Shown here: piece by piece, positions 18,787-26,890 of the stretch
How the letters are laid out: each line of letters starts with the position of its first letter
Position numbering within the stretch: the first letter of the stretch is position 1
Notes under the pieces: model-generated
The model's database searches: none
What the model was told of the DNA's origin: nothing
The model's input: the letters and a program-made list of their open reading frames with translations, nothing else
NCBI RefSeq assembly: GCF_049800915.1
Contig: NZ_JBNAFY010000001.1
Location: 186,001 to 250,000, forward strand
DNA: 64,000 bases
DNA from: Amaricoccus macauensis_A
GTDB lineage: Bacteria > Pseudomonadota > Alphaproteobacteria > Rhodobacterales > Rhodobacteraceae
Reading direction: 5' to 3'
Translations under genes and position numbers: made by a program

Positions 18787-18796
18787 GGATCTCCCT

Positions 18797-18815
18797 GCGG
18801 GCCGCTCTGGCCCGC
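18797..18815. terminator. Bidirectional hairpin between convergent genes
   Basis: Perfect 7-bp stem GCGGGCC/GGCCCGC with a 5-base loop, between the aldo/keto reductase stop (plus strand) and the stop of the minus-strand secreted protein. No long T-run on either side. Confidence 0.5.
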
Positions 18816-18840
18816 GTGCCATTCGGAGGGTGCGGCGGTT

Positions 18841-20229
18841 TCAACGAACCGGGTAGAGGATCGGGCCGAGGTCGCTGTCTTCCTCTACCTGCCAGCCGCG
18901 GTCTTCCAGTTCCGTGCGTGTGCGCTCCGAAACCTTGCCCGCGACCGTGAGCAGATGGGCGGCCTCGGGCTCTGCGTCAAATCGCGAAACGAACCCCTCG
19001 AGGCGTGGCGTCCAACTGAGGTAGTTTACTGGTGCCGGAACAATGACCTCGCCGCTTTCTGTCTGTCCGAAGGCGACGCCTTCTGCACGGATCTCGGTGA
19101 GCGGTTCTCTTTCGAGGTGATAACGCTTCAGCATTTCCACCGACTGGACCGCGAAGCGCGCCTGTCCCTCCGAGCCGACACCGAGCGCCAGCGGCAGCAC
19201 TCCCGACCGGCCTTCGACGCCGTCGAGAGCCTGAAAAGAGGAGGCCAGCACCGCCTGCGCGCTCAGCGGATACCAGGCATGGCGCAACAGCCGGTCGGCT
19301 TCACCCTGGCTGGCCCCGGCCGAGAGCAGTGCCTGCTCGATCTCGACGCGAAGATCACCGGGCGGTGTATCCCAGACCCAGTCCGTCATGGTGGAGGTCG
19401 CGGAGATGAGCGCGCCGCCCGGGATCAGGCTCGTGACGATGTTGACCCCGAGCCCGCCCGCGAAGGCCGCCCAGGTGACGTCGTCGAGTTCCTGGTCCAG
19501 AACGGGGTTGGTGGTGTAGGGATCGACCCCCAACGCCTTGGCCAGGCGCCGGCGCTGCTCGTCAAAGCCAAGGATGTTCACCGCGACGCTCCCTCCGGCG
19601 CGCGCAATCGCGCCTGGAAGGCTACCGCTTTCGGGCGCGGCGGCGGAAGGGTCTGACCCGCCGGGCAGGTCCGATGCGATCTCCTCGCCGACACCCGGTG
19701 TCCGCCCGTGCCGTGTATCGTCGAGCTTCTGGATGCCGGTTCGGACCGAGCGCCCCGTCCGGTCGAAGAAGCGCCCGACGCCCTCCGGCACGCCCGCGAG
19801 CGTCTCCCGCGGGCGCGTGGCCAGCGTGCGGAGGCCGCCGGCCGTATCCTTCGCGGTCTCTGCCGCGGCAGAGGCGAACTGGTCATCGTTCCGAACGTCC
19901 TCCAGCGCGGCGAGTGCGCGGATTTCATCGAGGCGCACGGCCAGCATTCCGGGGCCGGATGCAGTGAACGCGCCATAGGGCGACGAGATCGAAAAGGTCG
20001 CCATGAACCCGTCCGTGGGGACCTGATCCGCGATGGTGTAGGTCTCGCCTTCAAGAGGGATGTCGCCCGCGAGAACCTCCGCATCGAGTATCGGCGGTGT
20101 TTCGAAGTCCGTGGCGGCCTGGGCGGCGGGCCATCCGACCAGGGCGGCGGTCAGAATGGCGGGAAGCGCAACTCCGGTGCGCTTTCCTGATAAGAACGAT
20201 GCCTTGCGCCTGAAGCCTGATGCGAGCAT
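18841..20229 (-). CDS. Conserved-looking secreted protein of unknown function
   Basis: The 462-residue protein has a basic N terminus and a hydrophobic core ending in AAQA at about residue 38, consistent with Sec export. The mature part contains a long low-hydrophobicity linker (about 115-215), a Gly/Ala-rich hydrophobic stretch (WAAFAGGLGVNIVTSLIPGG, about 255-280) that could be membrane-active, and a C-terminal SPOR-like or beta-rich segment (HLLTVAGKVSERTRTELEDR). I do not recognise the family. It sits between a convergent aldo/keto reductase gene and upstream rimO in the same direction. Confidence 0.75.
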   Translation of the reverse strand: MLASGFRRKASFLSGKRTGVALPAILTAALVGWPAAQAATDFETPPILDAEVLAGDIPLEGETYTIADQVPTDGFMATFSISSPYGAFTASGPGMLAVRLDEIRALAALEDVRNDDQFASAAAETAKDTAGGLRTLATRPRETLAGVPEGVGRFFDRTGRSVRTGIQKLDDTRHGRTPGVGEEIASDLPGGSDPSAAAPESGSLPGAIARAGGSVAVNILGFDEQRRRLAKALGVDPYTTNPVLDQELDDVTWAAFAGGLGVNIVTSLIPGGALISATSTMTDWVWDTPPGDLRVEIEQALLSAGASQGEADRLLRHAWYPLSAQAVLASSFQALDGVEGRSGVLPLALGVGSEGQARFAVQSVEMLKRYHLEREPLTEIRAEGVAFGQTESGEVIVPAPVNYLSWTPRLEGFVSRFDAEPEAAHLLTVAGKVSERTRTELEDRGWQVEEDSDLGPILYPVR

Positions 20230-20321
20230 TTTCCTGTCCCGGTTTTCTTCAACCAGAGCGAATGTTCTCTCGCCCGGTGTTCGGGAAGGTATAGCGCGGC
20301 TGTCCGGCTCTCCGGAAGCCT

Positions 20322-21710
20322 CTAGTCCGTGACCGGCCGCCCCCAGAGGTCATACTCGGAGGCTTCCTCCACCTCGACGGTGAGGATGTCGCCGGGCTTC
20401 AGCCCTTCGAACGCCTCGTCGATGAAGAGATTGCCGTCGATTTCGGGTGCATCGGCCATGGTGCGACAGGTCGCAGCCTCGTCATCCACCTCATCAACAA
20501 TCACTTCGAGCCGCTGGCCGACCTTCCGCGCGAGCTTCGCCTCGCTGATTCCCTGGGCCTTCTCCATGAAGCGCTCCCAGCGCTCCTGCTTGACCTCGGG
20601 CGCCACGTGATCGGGCAGATCATTGGCGCGTGCGCCGGCGACGTTCTCGTACTGGAAGCAGCCGACGCGATCGAGCTGCGCCTCGTCGAGCCAGTCGAGC
20701 AGGTGCTGGAACTCCGTCTCCGTTTCGCCGGGGAAGCCGACGATGAAGGTGGAACGCAGGGTGATGTCGGGGCAGTCGGCGCGCCAGCGGGCGATCTCGG
20801 CCAGAGTGTCCGCGCTCTTGGCGGGCCGCGCCATGCGCTTGAGCACGTCCGGGTGGCTGTGCTGGAACGGGATGTCGAGATAGGGCAGCACGCGCCCTTC
20901 GGCCATCAGCGGAATCAGGTCACGCACATGCGGGTAGGGATAGACGTAGTGCAGACGCACCCACGCATCTAGTTCGCCGAGTTCTCTAGCGAGATCGGTG
21001 AGATGAGTGCGAACCTCGCGGCCTTTCCACGGATGGGTGTCGAACTTGCGGTCCAGCCCATAGGCAGAGGTGTCCTGGCTGATCACCAGTAGCTCGCGCA
21101 CACCGGCCTCGACGAGCTTTTCGGCCTCCCGCAGCACGGCATGAACCGGGCGCGAGACGAGCTTTCCGCGCATGTCCGGGATGATGCAGAACTTGCACTT
21201 GTGGTTGCAACCCTCGGAAATCTTGAGATAACTGTAATGGCGCGGCGTCAAGTGCACGCTCTGGCCGGGCAGAAGGTCGATGAACGGGTCGGGCGCGGGC
21301 GGCACGGCGGAATGCACTGCGTCGAGCACCTGCTCATACTGGTGCGGCCCGGTGACGGCGAGCACGGAGGGGTGCGTGCCGCGGATATACTCTTCCTCGG
21401 CCCCAAGACAGCCGGTCACCAGAACGCGGCCGTTCTCGTTCAGTGCCTCGCCAATCGCTTCGAGGCTTTCGGCCTTGGCGCTGTCGAGAAAGCCGCAGGT
21501 GTTCACGATCACCGCATCGGCGCCAGCATAATCCGGTGAGATGGCATAGCCTTCCGCGCGCAGGCGCGTCAGGATGCGCTCGCTGTCCACCAGGGCCTTC
21601 GGACAGCCGAGCGAAACCATGCCGATTTTCGGCTGGCCGGGGCGGGCGGCATCGGTGAAGCGGGGCGCGGGCGCTAGGTCCGGGCGGAGATCGGGCGGAT
21701 TCTGGGGCAT
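20322..21710 (-). CDS. rimO: Ribosomal protein uS12 methylthiotransferase RimO
   Basis: RimO is a radical-SAM enzyme that adds a methylthio group to an Asp of ribosomal protein S12. The 462-residue protein has the N-terminal MTTase domain with cluster cysteines in SLGCPKALVDSE, VNTCGFLDSA and VTGCLGAEE, the radical-SAM motif CNHKCKFC, and a C-terminal TRAM domain (about 395-460). ATG start. It is divergent from the downstream amidotransferase gene across a 228-base spacer. Confidence 0.96.
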   Translation of the reverse strand: MPQNPPDLRPDLAPAPRFTDAARPGQPKIGMVSLGCPKALVDSERILTRLRAEGYAISPDYAGADAVIVNTCGFLDSAKAESLEAIGEALNENGRVLVTGCLGAEEEYIRGTHPSVLAVTGPHQYEQVLDAVHSAVPPAPDPFIDLLPGQSVHLTPRHYSYLKISEGCNHKCKFCIIPDMRGKLVSRPVHAVLREAEKLVEAGVRELLVISQDTSAYGLDRKFDTHPWKGREVRTHLTDLARELGELDAWVRLHYVYPYPHVRDLIPLMAEGRVLPYLDIPFQHSHPDVLKRMARPAKSADTLAEIARWRADCPDITLRSTFIVGFPGETETEFQHLLDWLDEAQLDRVGCFQYENVAGARANDLPDHVAPEVKQERWERFMEKAQGISEAKLARKVGQRLEVIVDEVDDEAATCRTMADAPEIDGNLFIDEAFEGLKPGDILTVEVEEASEYDLWGRPVTD

Positions 21711-21938
21711 GGAGCGGGCCTATACGGCAAATCGCCGCTCAGCGGAACGGGGAAAATACCGACAGGCGAACCTGTGATATGTTCCTGCACCGTTCCAGCT
21801 TTCACGGCAGGGGCTGTCTTGCCGCGTGTTCGGTCCGACGATTGGAACGCAAGGCCCTGAACAAGCGGCCGGAGACAGGGCGATTGACGGCTGGCCTTGC
21901 GTTGCGCAATTACGTTTCCTGAATGTGCGAGAGGCGAG

Positions 21939-22673
21939 ATGAAACCTTTTCTGATCCTGCAACTGCGTCCGGAAGCGGTCGTTTCGGACGATGAGTATGC
22001 GGCGATTCTCGACAAGGGCGGTTTGACCGAGGATCGTGCGCATCGTGTCCGGCTCGATCAGGACAGGCTCCCGGAGGATCTCGATCTCGACCAGTATGCC
22101 GGTGTGATCGTGGGTGGCGGTCCGGGGTGCGTGAGCGACGCACCCGAGACGAAGAGCGAGATGGAGGCCCGTATCGAGACCGCGGTTCTCGGTCTCATGC
22201 CTGAAATCACGGGCCGGGACATTCCGTTTCTCGGGTGCTGCTATGGTATCGGCATCCTTGCCCATCATCTGGGCGCCGAGGTGAGCAAGGCGCGCTACGG
22301 CGAGGCCGTGGGCACGGCGTCCTGCGTGGTGACCCGCGAAGGGAAGGGCGATCCCATCATGATCGGTCTGCCCGACGGGTTCGATGCCTTCGTCGGCCAC
22401 AAGGAGGCGGTGCAGGAGCTTCCCGAGGGTTGCGTGCATCTCCTCTCGTCGGAGACCTGTCCATTCCAGATGATCCGCTACGGGCGGAACGTCTATGCAA
22501 CGCAGTTTCACCCGGAAGCAGATGCAGATGTCTTCGCGCTCAGGATCGAGGTCTATCGCGACAAGGGCTATTTTCCCCCAGGGGACGCGGCGCGCCTCAT
22601 CGAAGCCTGCCGTGCAGCGGATGCAGGGATGTCCGCGCGGATCCTTCGAAACTTCACCGAACGCTACGGGTGA
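21939..22673 (+). CDS. Class I glutamine amidotransferase (GMP synthase-like domain protein)
   Basis: The 244-residue protein is a stand-alone GATase1. The nucleophile Cys lies in FLGCCYGIGILAHHLGAE and the His-Glu pair in TQFHPEADADVF. It corresponds to the GMP-synthase glutaminase-like family without the synthetase domain, so the amine acceptor is unknown; gamma-glutamyl hydrolase-type roles exist in this family. ATG at 21939 follows GAGAGGCGAG. It is transcribed alone and convergent with the Rrf2 regulator gene. Confidence 0.9.
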   Translation: MKPFLILQLRPEAVVSDDEYAAILDKGGLTEDRAHRVRLDQDRLPEDLDLDQYAGVIVGGGPGCVSDAPETKSEMEARIETAVLGLMPEITGRDIPFLGCCYGIGILAHHLGAEVSKARYGEAVGTASCVVTREGKGDPIMIGLPDGFDAFVGHKEAVQELPEGCVHLLSSETCPFQMIRYGRNVYATQFHPEADADVFALRIEVYRDKGYFPPGDAARLIEACRAADAGMSARILRNFTERYG

Positions 22674-22730
22674 GCGCGGGTGCCTGCTTCGGGGATCACC
22701 TAAAGAGGGCGCGCGACGATACCGAACCTC

Positions 22731-23231
22731 TCAGCAATGCGACCCCATGCAGGCGTTCACCCGAGGCGAGCCCGTCGTGCATTGCTGGCTCATCCCGTTC
22801 TTGAAGCTGAGAAGATGCTCGAGCGGGGTATTGCTTTCGATGAGATCGGCAATGGTGATGTTGTCTAGCGAGGCATAGAAGGCCTCGAGCGCGCTGCTCA
22901 GGGCAACCTTCAGAAGGCAGAATTCGGCAAGCGGACAGGTGTTGCGGTCATCGTCGAAGCATTCGACGAAAGGAACGCCTTCTTCCAGCAGCCGGAACAC
23001 CTCTCCGACGCGGATGTCTTGAGGCGCCCGGCCAAGGGTGACCCCGCCGTTTCGGCCGCGAAGTGTCCGCAGGAACCCCTTGTTGTTCAGAATGCTGATC
23101 ACCTGGGCGAGGTGGTTTTCGGATACGTTGCACGTGGCCGCGATATCCGCCTTGCGCAGGGCGATCTCGGGGTTCAGGGCGCAACACATCAGGGTGCGCA
23201 TTGCGATGTTTGTCTTGATGGTCAGGCGCAT
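22731..23231 (-). CDS. Rrf2-family Fe-S cluster regulator, NsrR/RirA-like
   Basis: This 166-residue winged-helix repressor has recognition helix region ENHLAQVISILNNKGFL and wing RGRNGGVTLG. The three cluster cysteines fall at Cys91, Cys99 and Cys105 (ECFDDDRNTCPLAEFC). That spacing is the one reported for RirA, but the NHL motif in the helix and the segment LDNITIADLIESN are more like NsrR, the nitric oxide sensor. The family uses a labile Fe-S cluster to sense NO or iron. The short tail has two more Cys. It is divergent from a cytochrome bd remnant with an FNR-type box between them, which favours an oxygen/NO-related role. Confidence 0.88.
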   Translation of the reverse strand: MRLTIKTNIAMRTLMCCALNPEIALRKADIAATCNVSENHLAQVISILNNKGFLRTLRGRNGGVTLGRAPQDIRVGEVFRLLEEGVPFVECFDDDRNTCPLAEFCLLKVALSSALEAFYASLDNITIADLIESNTPLEHLLSFKNGMSQQCTTGSPRVNACMGSHC

Positions 23232-23305
23232 TGCACTGTCCGATCGTCATTTGATGCCAGGGAACGTCTTGTGGCAAGACTTAGGGCCGACAGCGGATGA
23301 CGGCG

Positions 23306-23319
23306 TTGATCAAAGTCAA
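23306..23319. promoter_or_regulatory. FNR/CRP-type box
   Basis: TTGATCAAAGTCAA matches the FNR consensus TTGAT-N4-ATCAA at 9 of 10 defined positions. It lies 75 bases upstream of the Rrf2 gene and about 75 bases before the cydB remnant, so it could serve either. An FnrL- or DNR/NnrR-type regulator is expected to read such a site in this group. Confidence 0.6.
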
Positions 23320-23380
23320 TTGGTCGGGCGAAAAGTTGAATTTGCGATGCAGGGATGATGGCCGGGGTACGTCGGGGTGA

Positions 23381-23542
23381 ACCAAGGCGTTGCTCGCCCT
23401 TGCCGGTTTGCTCGCATGCCGGAAGGTGGCGACGGTGATCTTCCTGCCGCTGATTCTGGTCTATACGGCCGGGGTCTAACGGGTATTGTGGAGCAAGGTG
23501 ACGGCAAGCGACGTGACCGGAAACTCCGGTTCGCATTACTGA
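23381..23542 (+). pseudogene. cydB: cydB remnant: last ~50 codons of cytochrome bd oxidase subunit II, interrupted by a stop
   Basis: Translation in one frame gives ...TVIFLPLILVYTAGV, a TAA at 23477-23479, then RVLWSKVTASDVTGNSGSHY and TGA at 23540. This aligns residue by residue with the CydB C terminus (E. coli ...VLVPIILLYTAWCYWKMFGR, then ITKEDIERNTHSLY), and the TAA stands where Tyr is expected. No cydA or earlier part of cydB exists in the 150 bases up to the divergent regulator. The open frame begins after a TGA at 23378, and similarity is clear only from about 23430. Best explained as a deletion that removed cydA and most of cydB. A sequencing error could explain the stop but not the missing gene body. 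Confidence 0.8.
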
Positions 23543-23563
23543 AAATGCAAGGAAAACAGAGAG

Positions 23564-23683
23564 ATGTGGTATTCTTCCTGGAAGCTCGGACTGCCACTGG
23601 CCGGGATACTCGCGGTGATGAACGCGATCTTGAGCGAGACGCAGGAGGTCAGCCGGCTTCTGGATCATGCCAATGACGATTGA
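23564..23683 (+). CDS. cydX: CydX/YbgT-like small subunit of cytochrome bd oxidase
   Basis: This 39-codon gene begins MWYSSWKLGLPLAGILAVMN, matching the CydX pattern (E. coli MWYFAWILGTLLACSFGVIT): Met-Trp-Tyr, a second Trp, then one transmembrane helix followed by a charged tail ending in DHANDD. CydX is a one-helix subunit that stabilises the haems of CydAB. An AAGGA motif lies 10 bases before the ATG. It lies 21 bases after the cydB remnant, the place cydX normally occupies, and overlaps the start of tag by 17 bases. Without cydA and an intact cydB here, it can only act if CydAB is encoded elsewhere; otherwise it is a relic that happens to be intact. Confidence 0.78.
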   Translation: MWYSSWKLGLPLAGILAVMNAILSETQEVSRLLDHANDD

Positions 23684-24284
23684 TCCCGGTGACGGGCGCA
23701 GGCGCTGTGCCTGGTGTGGCGCGGCGCGGGACTACGTCGCCTATCACGATACCGAATGGGGGTTTCCGGTGGCGGATGACCGGCGGCTCTTCGAAAAGAT
23801 CTCCCTCGAGGGCTTTCAGTCGGGGCTGAGCTGGCTCACGATCCTGCGCAAGCGAGAGAACTTCCGCGCTGCCTTCGCGAACTTCGAGATCGACGCGGTG
23901 GCGGCCTTTGGTCCGGAAAAAGTCGAACGATTACTTGAGGATAAGGGCATCATTCGCCACCGGGGCAAGATCGAGGCGGTGATCAACAATGCCCGGCGGG
24001 CGCAGGAACTGGTGGCGGAGGTCGGCAGCCTTGCGGCCTATGTCTGGCGCTTCGAGCCGGATTCCGCCGAACTGGGGCCGCCGCAGATGGTCTCGACCTC
24101 GCCGGAATCCATTGCCATGTCGAAGGATCTCAAGAAGCGGGGCTGGAAATTCGTAGGCCCGACAACGGCTTATGCCTTCATGCAGTCCATGGGGCTGGTG
24201 AATGACCACGCCGAAGACTGCTGGGCGCGGGCGGCCGTGGCGGAGGCGCGGGCCGGGTTCACGCCGCCGGCCGGGCGGGGGTGA
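23667..24284 (+). CDS. tag: DNA-3-methyladenine glycosylase I
   Basis: Tag excises 3-methyladenine from alkylated DNA. The 205-residue protein has the zinc ligands in RCAWCG near the N terminus and in NDHAEDC near the C terminus, the conserved YHDTEWGFPVADD, and the catalytic-pocket segment GLSWLTILRKRENFRAAF. ATG at 23667 (or the ATG two codons later at 23673) overlaps the 3' end of cydX, so the two may be translated from one message. Confidence 0.94.
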   Translation: MPMTIDPGDGRRRCAWCGAARDYVAYHDTEWGFPVADDRRLFEKISLEGFQSGLSWLTILRKRENFRAAFANFEIDAVAAFGPEKVERLLEDKGIIRHRGKIEAVINNARRAQELVAEVGSLAAYVWRFEPDSAELGPPQMVSTSPESIAMSKDLKKRGWKFVGPTTAYAFMQSMGLVNDHAEDCWARAAVAEARAGFTPPAGRG

Positions 24285-24336
24285 CGCGGGTTCGGCGAGA
24301 ATAGACCTCAAGTGCCTGAAACGGATCAGGAAATCC

Positions 24337-24377
24337 TGTGCATATTCCATGCAGCTTTCATGCATATTTCATGCATA
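24337..24377 (-). repeat. Four direct repeats of TGCATG-type unit, 11-bp period (site 1)
   Basis: TGCA cores occur at 24339, 24350, 24361 and 24372, exactly 11 bases apart. Read on the minus strand the array is about three and a half copies of TGCATGAAATA with a few changes. The same array, in the opposite orientation, lies at 47361-47400 upstream of the PEP carboxykinase gene. It lies between the convergent tag gene and the secreted hydrolase gene. Direct repeats on one face of the helix are the usual binding pattern of OmpR/PhoB-type regulators; the regulator is unknown. Confidence 0.8.
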
Positions 24378-24434
24378 CGATTTGCCCTGAAAGGCCTTGA
24401 GCGGCATACGATCGCATGCCAACTGGCCAGTTTG

Positions 24435-25310
24435 TCAGCGCGGGGCAAACCCCAGCATCTGCGGTGGCATGACCATGATCGTCGGGCGGCGGGGCAGGCC
24501 GCGGAGCGTGACGTCGATGAAGGACTCCTCGAGGATCTCGACCTGGAATTCGGTCTCCATCGCGGTGAGGAACCCTTGCAGCGAGGTCATGGAGAACCAG
24601 TGCATCGGGATGACGATGCGCGAGCGGACGTGCTTGAGGAGCGCGATCATTTCGGGCAGGGGCAATGTCAGCCCGCCGTCCACCGGCGCCATCACCACGT
24701 CGAGCCGGCCGATGGCGGCGAACTGCTCGGGCGTGGGGATGTGGTGGAGGTGGCCGAGATGGCCGATGCAGAGTCCCGCCACCTCGAAAACGAAGATCGA
24801 ATTGCCATGGGCCTCGGTCGGTGCGCCGTAGCTGCCCCGGATGTCGGTGGGCACGTTGCGCACCAGCATTTCGCCGAGTTCGAGGTTGTGAACGGCGGGA
24901 TTGACGCCATCGGGGCTCCAGCCTTCCAGCACATGGGGGATGCGCGGATCGGGCGCGGCTGTCCAATGGGTGCCGTGGGCGTGGTTCATCGTCACCACGT
25001 CGGGGATGAACTCCGTCGGGCCGAGAAAGCCGTTGTAGTCCGTGACCGCCGACAGCCCGCCATGGGTCTGGAGCAGGAACATGGCGTGATCGACATAGCT
25101 CAAGCGCACGCTATCGGCGGGCACGGCTTCGAGATAGCTCGCGTTCTGCGGCGCGTCCGTCAGCGCGGCGGGGATCACCCGTAGGCCCGGAACGTTCTCG
25201 ACGAAGGCGATGCAGTGCGATGGCGGCCTTGTGGCCGGGGTGTCCTGGGCGCGGGCCGTGCCGATGCCGGCGGAGAGGATGGCGATCAGTGGCAGCAGAA
25301 TGCGACGCAT
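24435..25310 (-). CDS. Secreted metallo-beta-lactamase-fold hydrolase
   Basis: The 291-residue protein starts with a Sec signal (MRRILLPLIAILSAGIGTARA, cleavage near residue 21). The mature part has an MBL-like pattern: SYVDHAMFLLQTHGG, TMNHAHGTH, FEVAGLCIGHLGHLHHIP and IVIPMHW, resembling the L-ascorbate-lactonase/UlaG-type Zn-dependent hydrolases (Lactamase_B_3). The substrate is unknown. The ATG at 25310 has AGAAGGA seven bases upstream. A 650-base spacer separates it from the rmlA end, so it has its own promoter region. Confidence 0.82.
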   Translation of the reverse strand: MRRILLPLIAILSAGIGTARAQDTPATRPPSHCIAFVENVPGLRVIPAALTDAPQNASYLEAVPADSVRLSYVDHAMFLLQTHGGLSAVTDYNGFLGPTEFIPDVVTMNHAHGTHWTAAPDPRIPHVLEGWSPDGVNPAVHNLELGEMLVRNVPTDIRGSYGAPTEAHGNSIFVFEVAGLCIGHLGHLHHIPTPEQFAAIGRLDVVMAPVDGGLTLPLPEMIALLKHVRSRIVIPMHWFSMTSLQGFLTAMETEFQVEILEESFIDVTLRGLPRRPTIMVMPPQMLGFAPR

Positions 25311-25593
25311 GGGCAATCCTTCTCTCGCTGGTTCGGAGAAGGATAGGCCGAAGCGGCGGCGTGGCAAAAGGGTGTTGTTTGGACGTGCGGGTGGGGGCGC
25401 GCAATTCAGATCCCATTCTGCCGAGTGGGAACAAGCGCCATTGGCCGAAGGCCCCGGCCCGGAACAAGGCGCGGAGCGCCGCCGGGCCTGCGACCGTCCG
25501 CCCGACTGGGCGGTCGCATCTGCAACGTCGGTGCGCGAGAACTGCCTTCGGGTGGCTCGACCATAAATTGAGAGCCTCGTGCGTTACCTGCTC

Positions 25594-25734
25594 CCACCCT
25601 CGGACGGCCGCTGGCCCTCTGTTGCGGTAGTCCTGAGGTCGGCCCGGCAGGGCGGCATCACCCCCGGTCGGCGTGGCAGGAGTTTTGTCTGGTGAACAGG
25701 GCACGCCACAGTGCCAGCGGCCGTCCGAGGGTGG
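25594..25734. repeat. 21-bp perfect inverted repeat with ~99-bp spacer
   Basis: The arm at 25594-25614 (starts CCACCCTCGG, ends GGCCGCTGG) is the exact reverse complement of 25714-25734. Pairing continues imperfectly inward for about 15 bases. It could form a long hairpin or be the ends of a small non-autonomous element of about 140 bp; no transposase is present. Confidence 0.75.
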
Positions 25735-25975
25735 CGCGTCCTTCGGGCTGTGTAGCGCAGTTTATGGTGCCGACATTTCTAGCGTCTGATCTGCGAGATG
25801 AAGGCAAGGAGAGCGCCCGCCCATGGGGCGGACGGGCGCTTGGCACGGCGGTGCTGCGCACCTTTGTTCCGTGCCAGTTGGGCCTGGCCTTGGAGTCGTG
25901 GGTGGAGGAGAGGCCAATGCGTGAGATTTGCAAACTGGCTAGTGCATTCCGCTCCGGGTTCACCCCCGGTCGGCG
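25658..25975. repeat. 16-bp direct repeat flanking ~285 bp
   Basis: TCACCCCCGGTCGGCG occurs at 25658-25673 and again at 25960-25975. The second copy contains the rmlA stop and its last codons (Ala-Asp-Arg-Gly-stop on the minus strand). Exact 16-base identity this close is unlikely by chance, and suggests a duplication of the rmlA 3' end or site-specific insertion of the segment between the copies. Confidence 0.7.
25812..25840 (-). terminator. Hairpin downstream of rmlA
   Basis: Stem AGCGCCCG/CGGGCGCT (8 bp) with further CCC/GGG pairing in the loop, 120 bases after the rmlA stop on the minus strand. The following sequence is pyrimidine-rich but lacks a true T-run, so termination is only possible. 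Confidence 0.4.
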
Positions 25976-26853
25976 ATGCGGACGAGGTATTTCCCGTATT
26001 CGGTCTTGAGGTAGGGCGCGGCGAGGGCGCGGAGGTCATCGGCCGAGATCCACCCTTGCGAGAAGGCGATCTCCTCGGGGCAGCCGATCTTGAGGTTCTG
26101 ACGTTCCTCGATGGTGCGCACGAAGTTGCCTGCGTCCAGGAGGCTCGCATGTGTCCCGGTGTCGAGCCAGGCGAAGCCCCGGCCCATGCGCTCGACGTTG
26201 AGCGCGCCCTCGGCGAGATAGGAGTTGAGAAGCTCGGTAATTTCCAGCTCGCCGCGCGGGCTCGGCTCCACCGCGCGGGCGCGGGCGGGTGCCGTGCTGT
26301 CGAGCACGTAGATGCCGGTGACGGCGAAATCGGATTTCGGCGTCTCGGGCTTTTCCTCGATCGAGAGCACGCGGCCGCTCTCATCGAATTCCACCACGCC
26401 GTAGCGTTCGGGGTCCGCGACCTGGTAGCCGAAGACCGTGCCGCCCGAGCCGCGCCTGCTTGCGGCCGAGAGCATGACCGGCAGGTCGTGTCCGAAGAAG
26501 ATGTTGTCGCCCAGAACCATGGTCGAGGCGGCGCCGTCGAGGAACTCTTCGGCCAGGATATAGGCTTGTGCGAGCCCCTCGGGCTTCGGCTGGACGATGT
26601 ATTGGAAGCGCATCCCCCATTTCTCGCCGTCACCCAGCAGCCGCTTGAACTGCTCCTGGTCGGCGGGGGTGGTGATGATGGCGATCTCGCGCAATCCGGC
26701 CAGCATCAGCACCGAGAGCGGGTAGTAGATCATCGGCTTGTCGTAGAGCGGCAGGAGCTGCTTCGAGAGCGAATGGGTGATCGGGTAGAGGCGGGTGCCG
26801 GAGCCGCCTGCGAGGATGATCCCCTTGCGGGGCGGGGTGGCTGTGTCGGACAT
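25960..26853 (-). CDS. rmlA: Glucose-1-phosphate thymidylyltransferase
   Basis: RmlA makes dTDP-glucose from dTTP and glucose-1-phosphate, the first step of dTDP-L-rhamnose synthesis. The 297-residue protein has the nucleotidyltransferase signature GIILAGGSGTRLYPIT, then SKQLLPLYDKPMIYYPLS and VLGDNIFFGHDLP. The ATG at 26853 has a GAGAAGGA ribosome binding site. It is the last gene of the minus-strand rmlCBDA operon, 37 bases after rmlD. Its last codons lie in a 16-bp sequence duplicated 300 bases downstream. Confidence 0.96.
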   Translation of the reverse strand: MSDTATPPRKGIILAGGSGTRLYPITHSLSKQLLPLYDKPMIYYPLSVLMLAGLREIAIITTPADQEQFKRLLGDGEKWGMRFQYIVQPKPEGLAQAYILAEEFLDGAASTMVLGDNIFFGHDLPVMLSAASRRGSGGTVFGYQVADPERYGVVEFDESGRVLSIEEKPETPKSDFAVTGIYVLDSTAPARARAVEPSPRGELEITELLNSYLAEGALNVERMGRGFAWLDTGTHASLLDAGNFVRTIEERQNLKIGCPEEIAFSQGWISADDLRALAAPYLKTEYGKYLVRIADRG

Positions 26854-26890
26854 GGTCCTTCTCTCCTCTTCCCTCTCTCGGGGCGGTCGT

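Larger units (their letters stand above)
25311..25959. other. 650-bp spacer with inverted and direct repeats, no supported gene
   Basis: The spacer between the secreted hydrolase and rmlA holds no frame with convincing coding character. It contains several GC-rich stem-loops (for example GCGACCG/CGGTCGC near 25488-25516), a 21-bp inverted repeat pair, and a 16-bp direct repeat whose second copy is the 3' end of rmlA. A broken or decayed mobile element, or structured RNA, would fit; neither can be shown here. Confidence 0.55.

Noticed and set aside
23377..23676. 99-codon frame starting GTG over the cyd remnant
   Set aside because: Different frame from the CydB and CydX matches, no recognisable domain, Arg/Gly-rich; the remnant frames give meaningful similarity instead.
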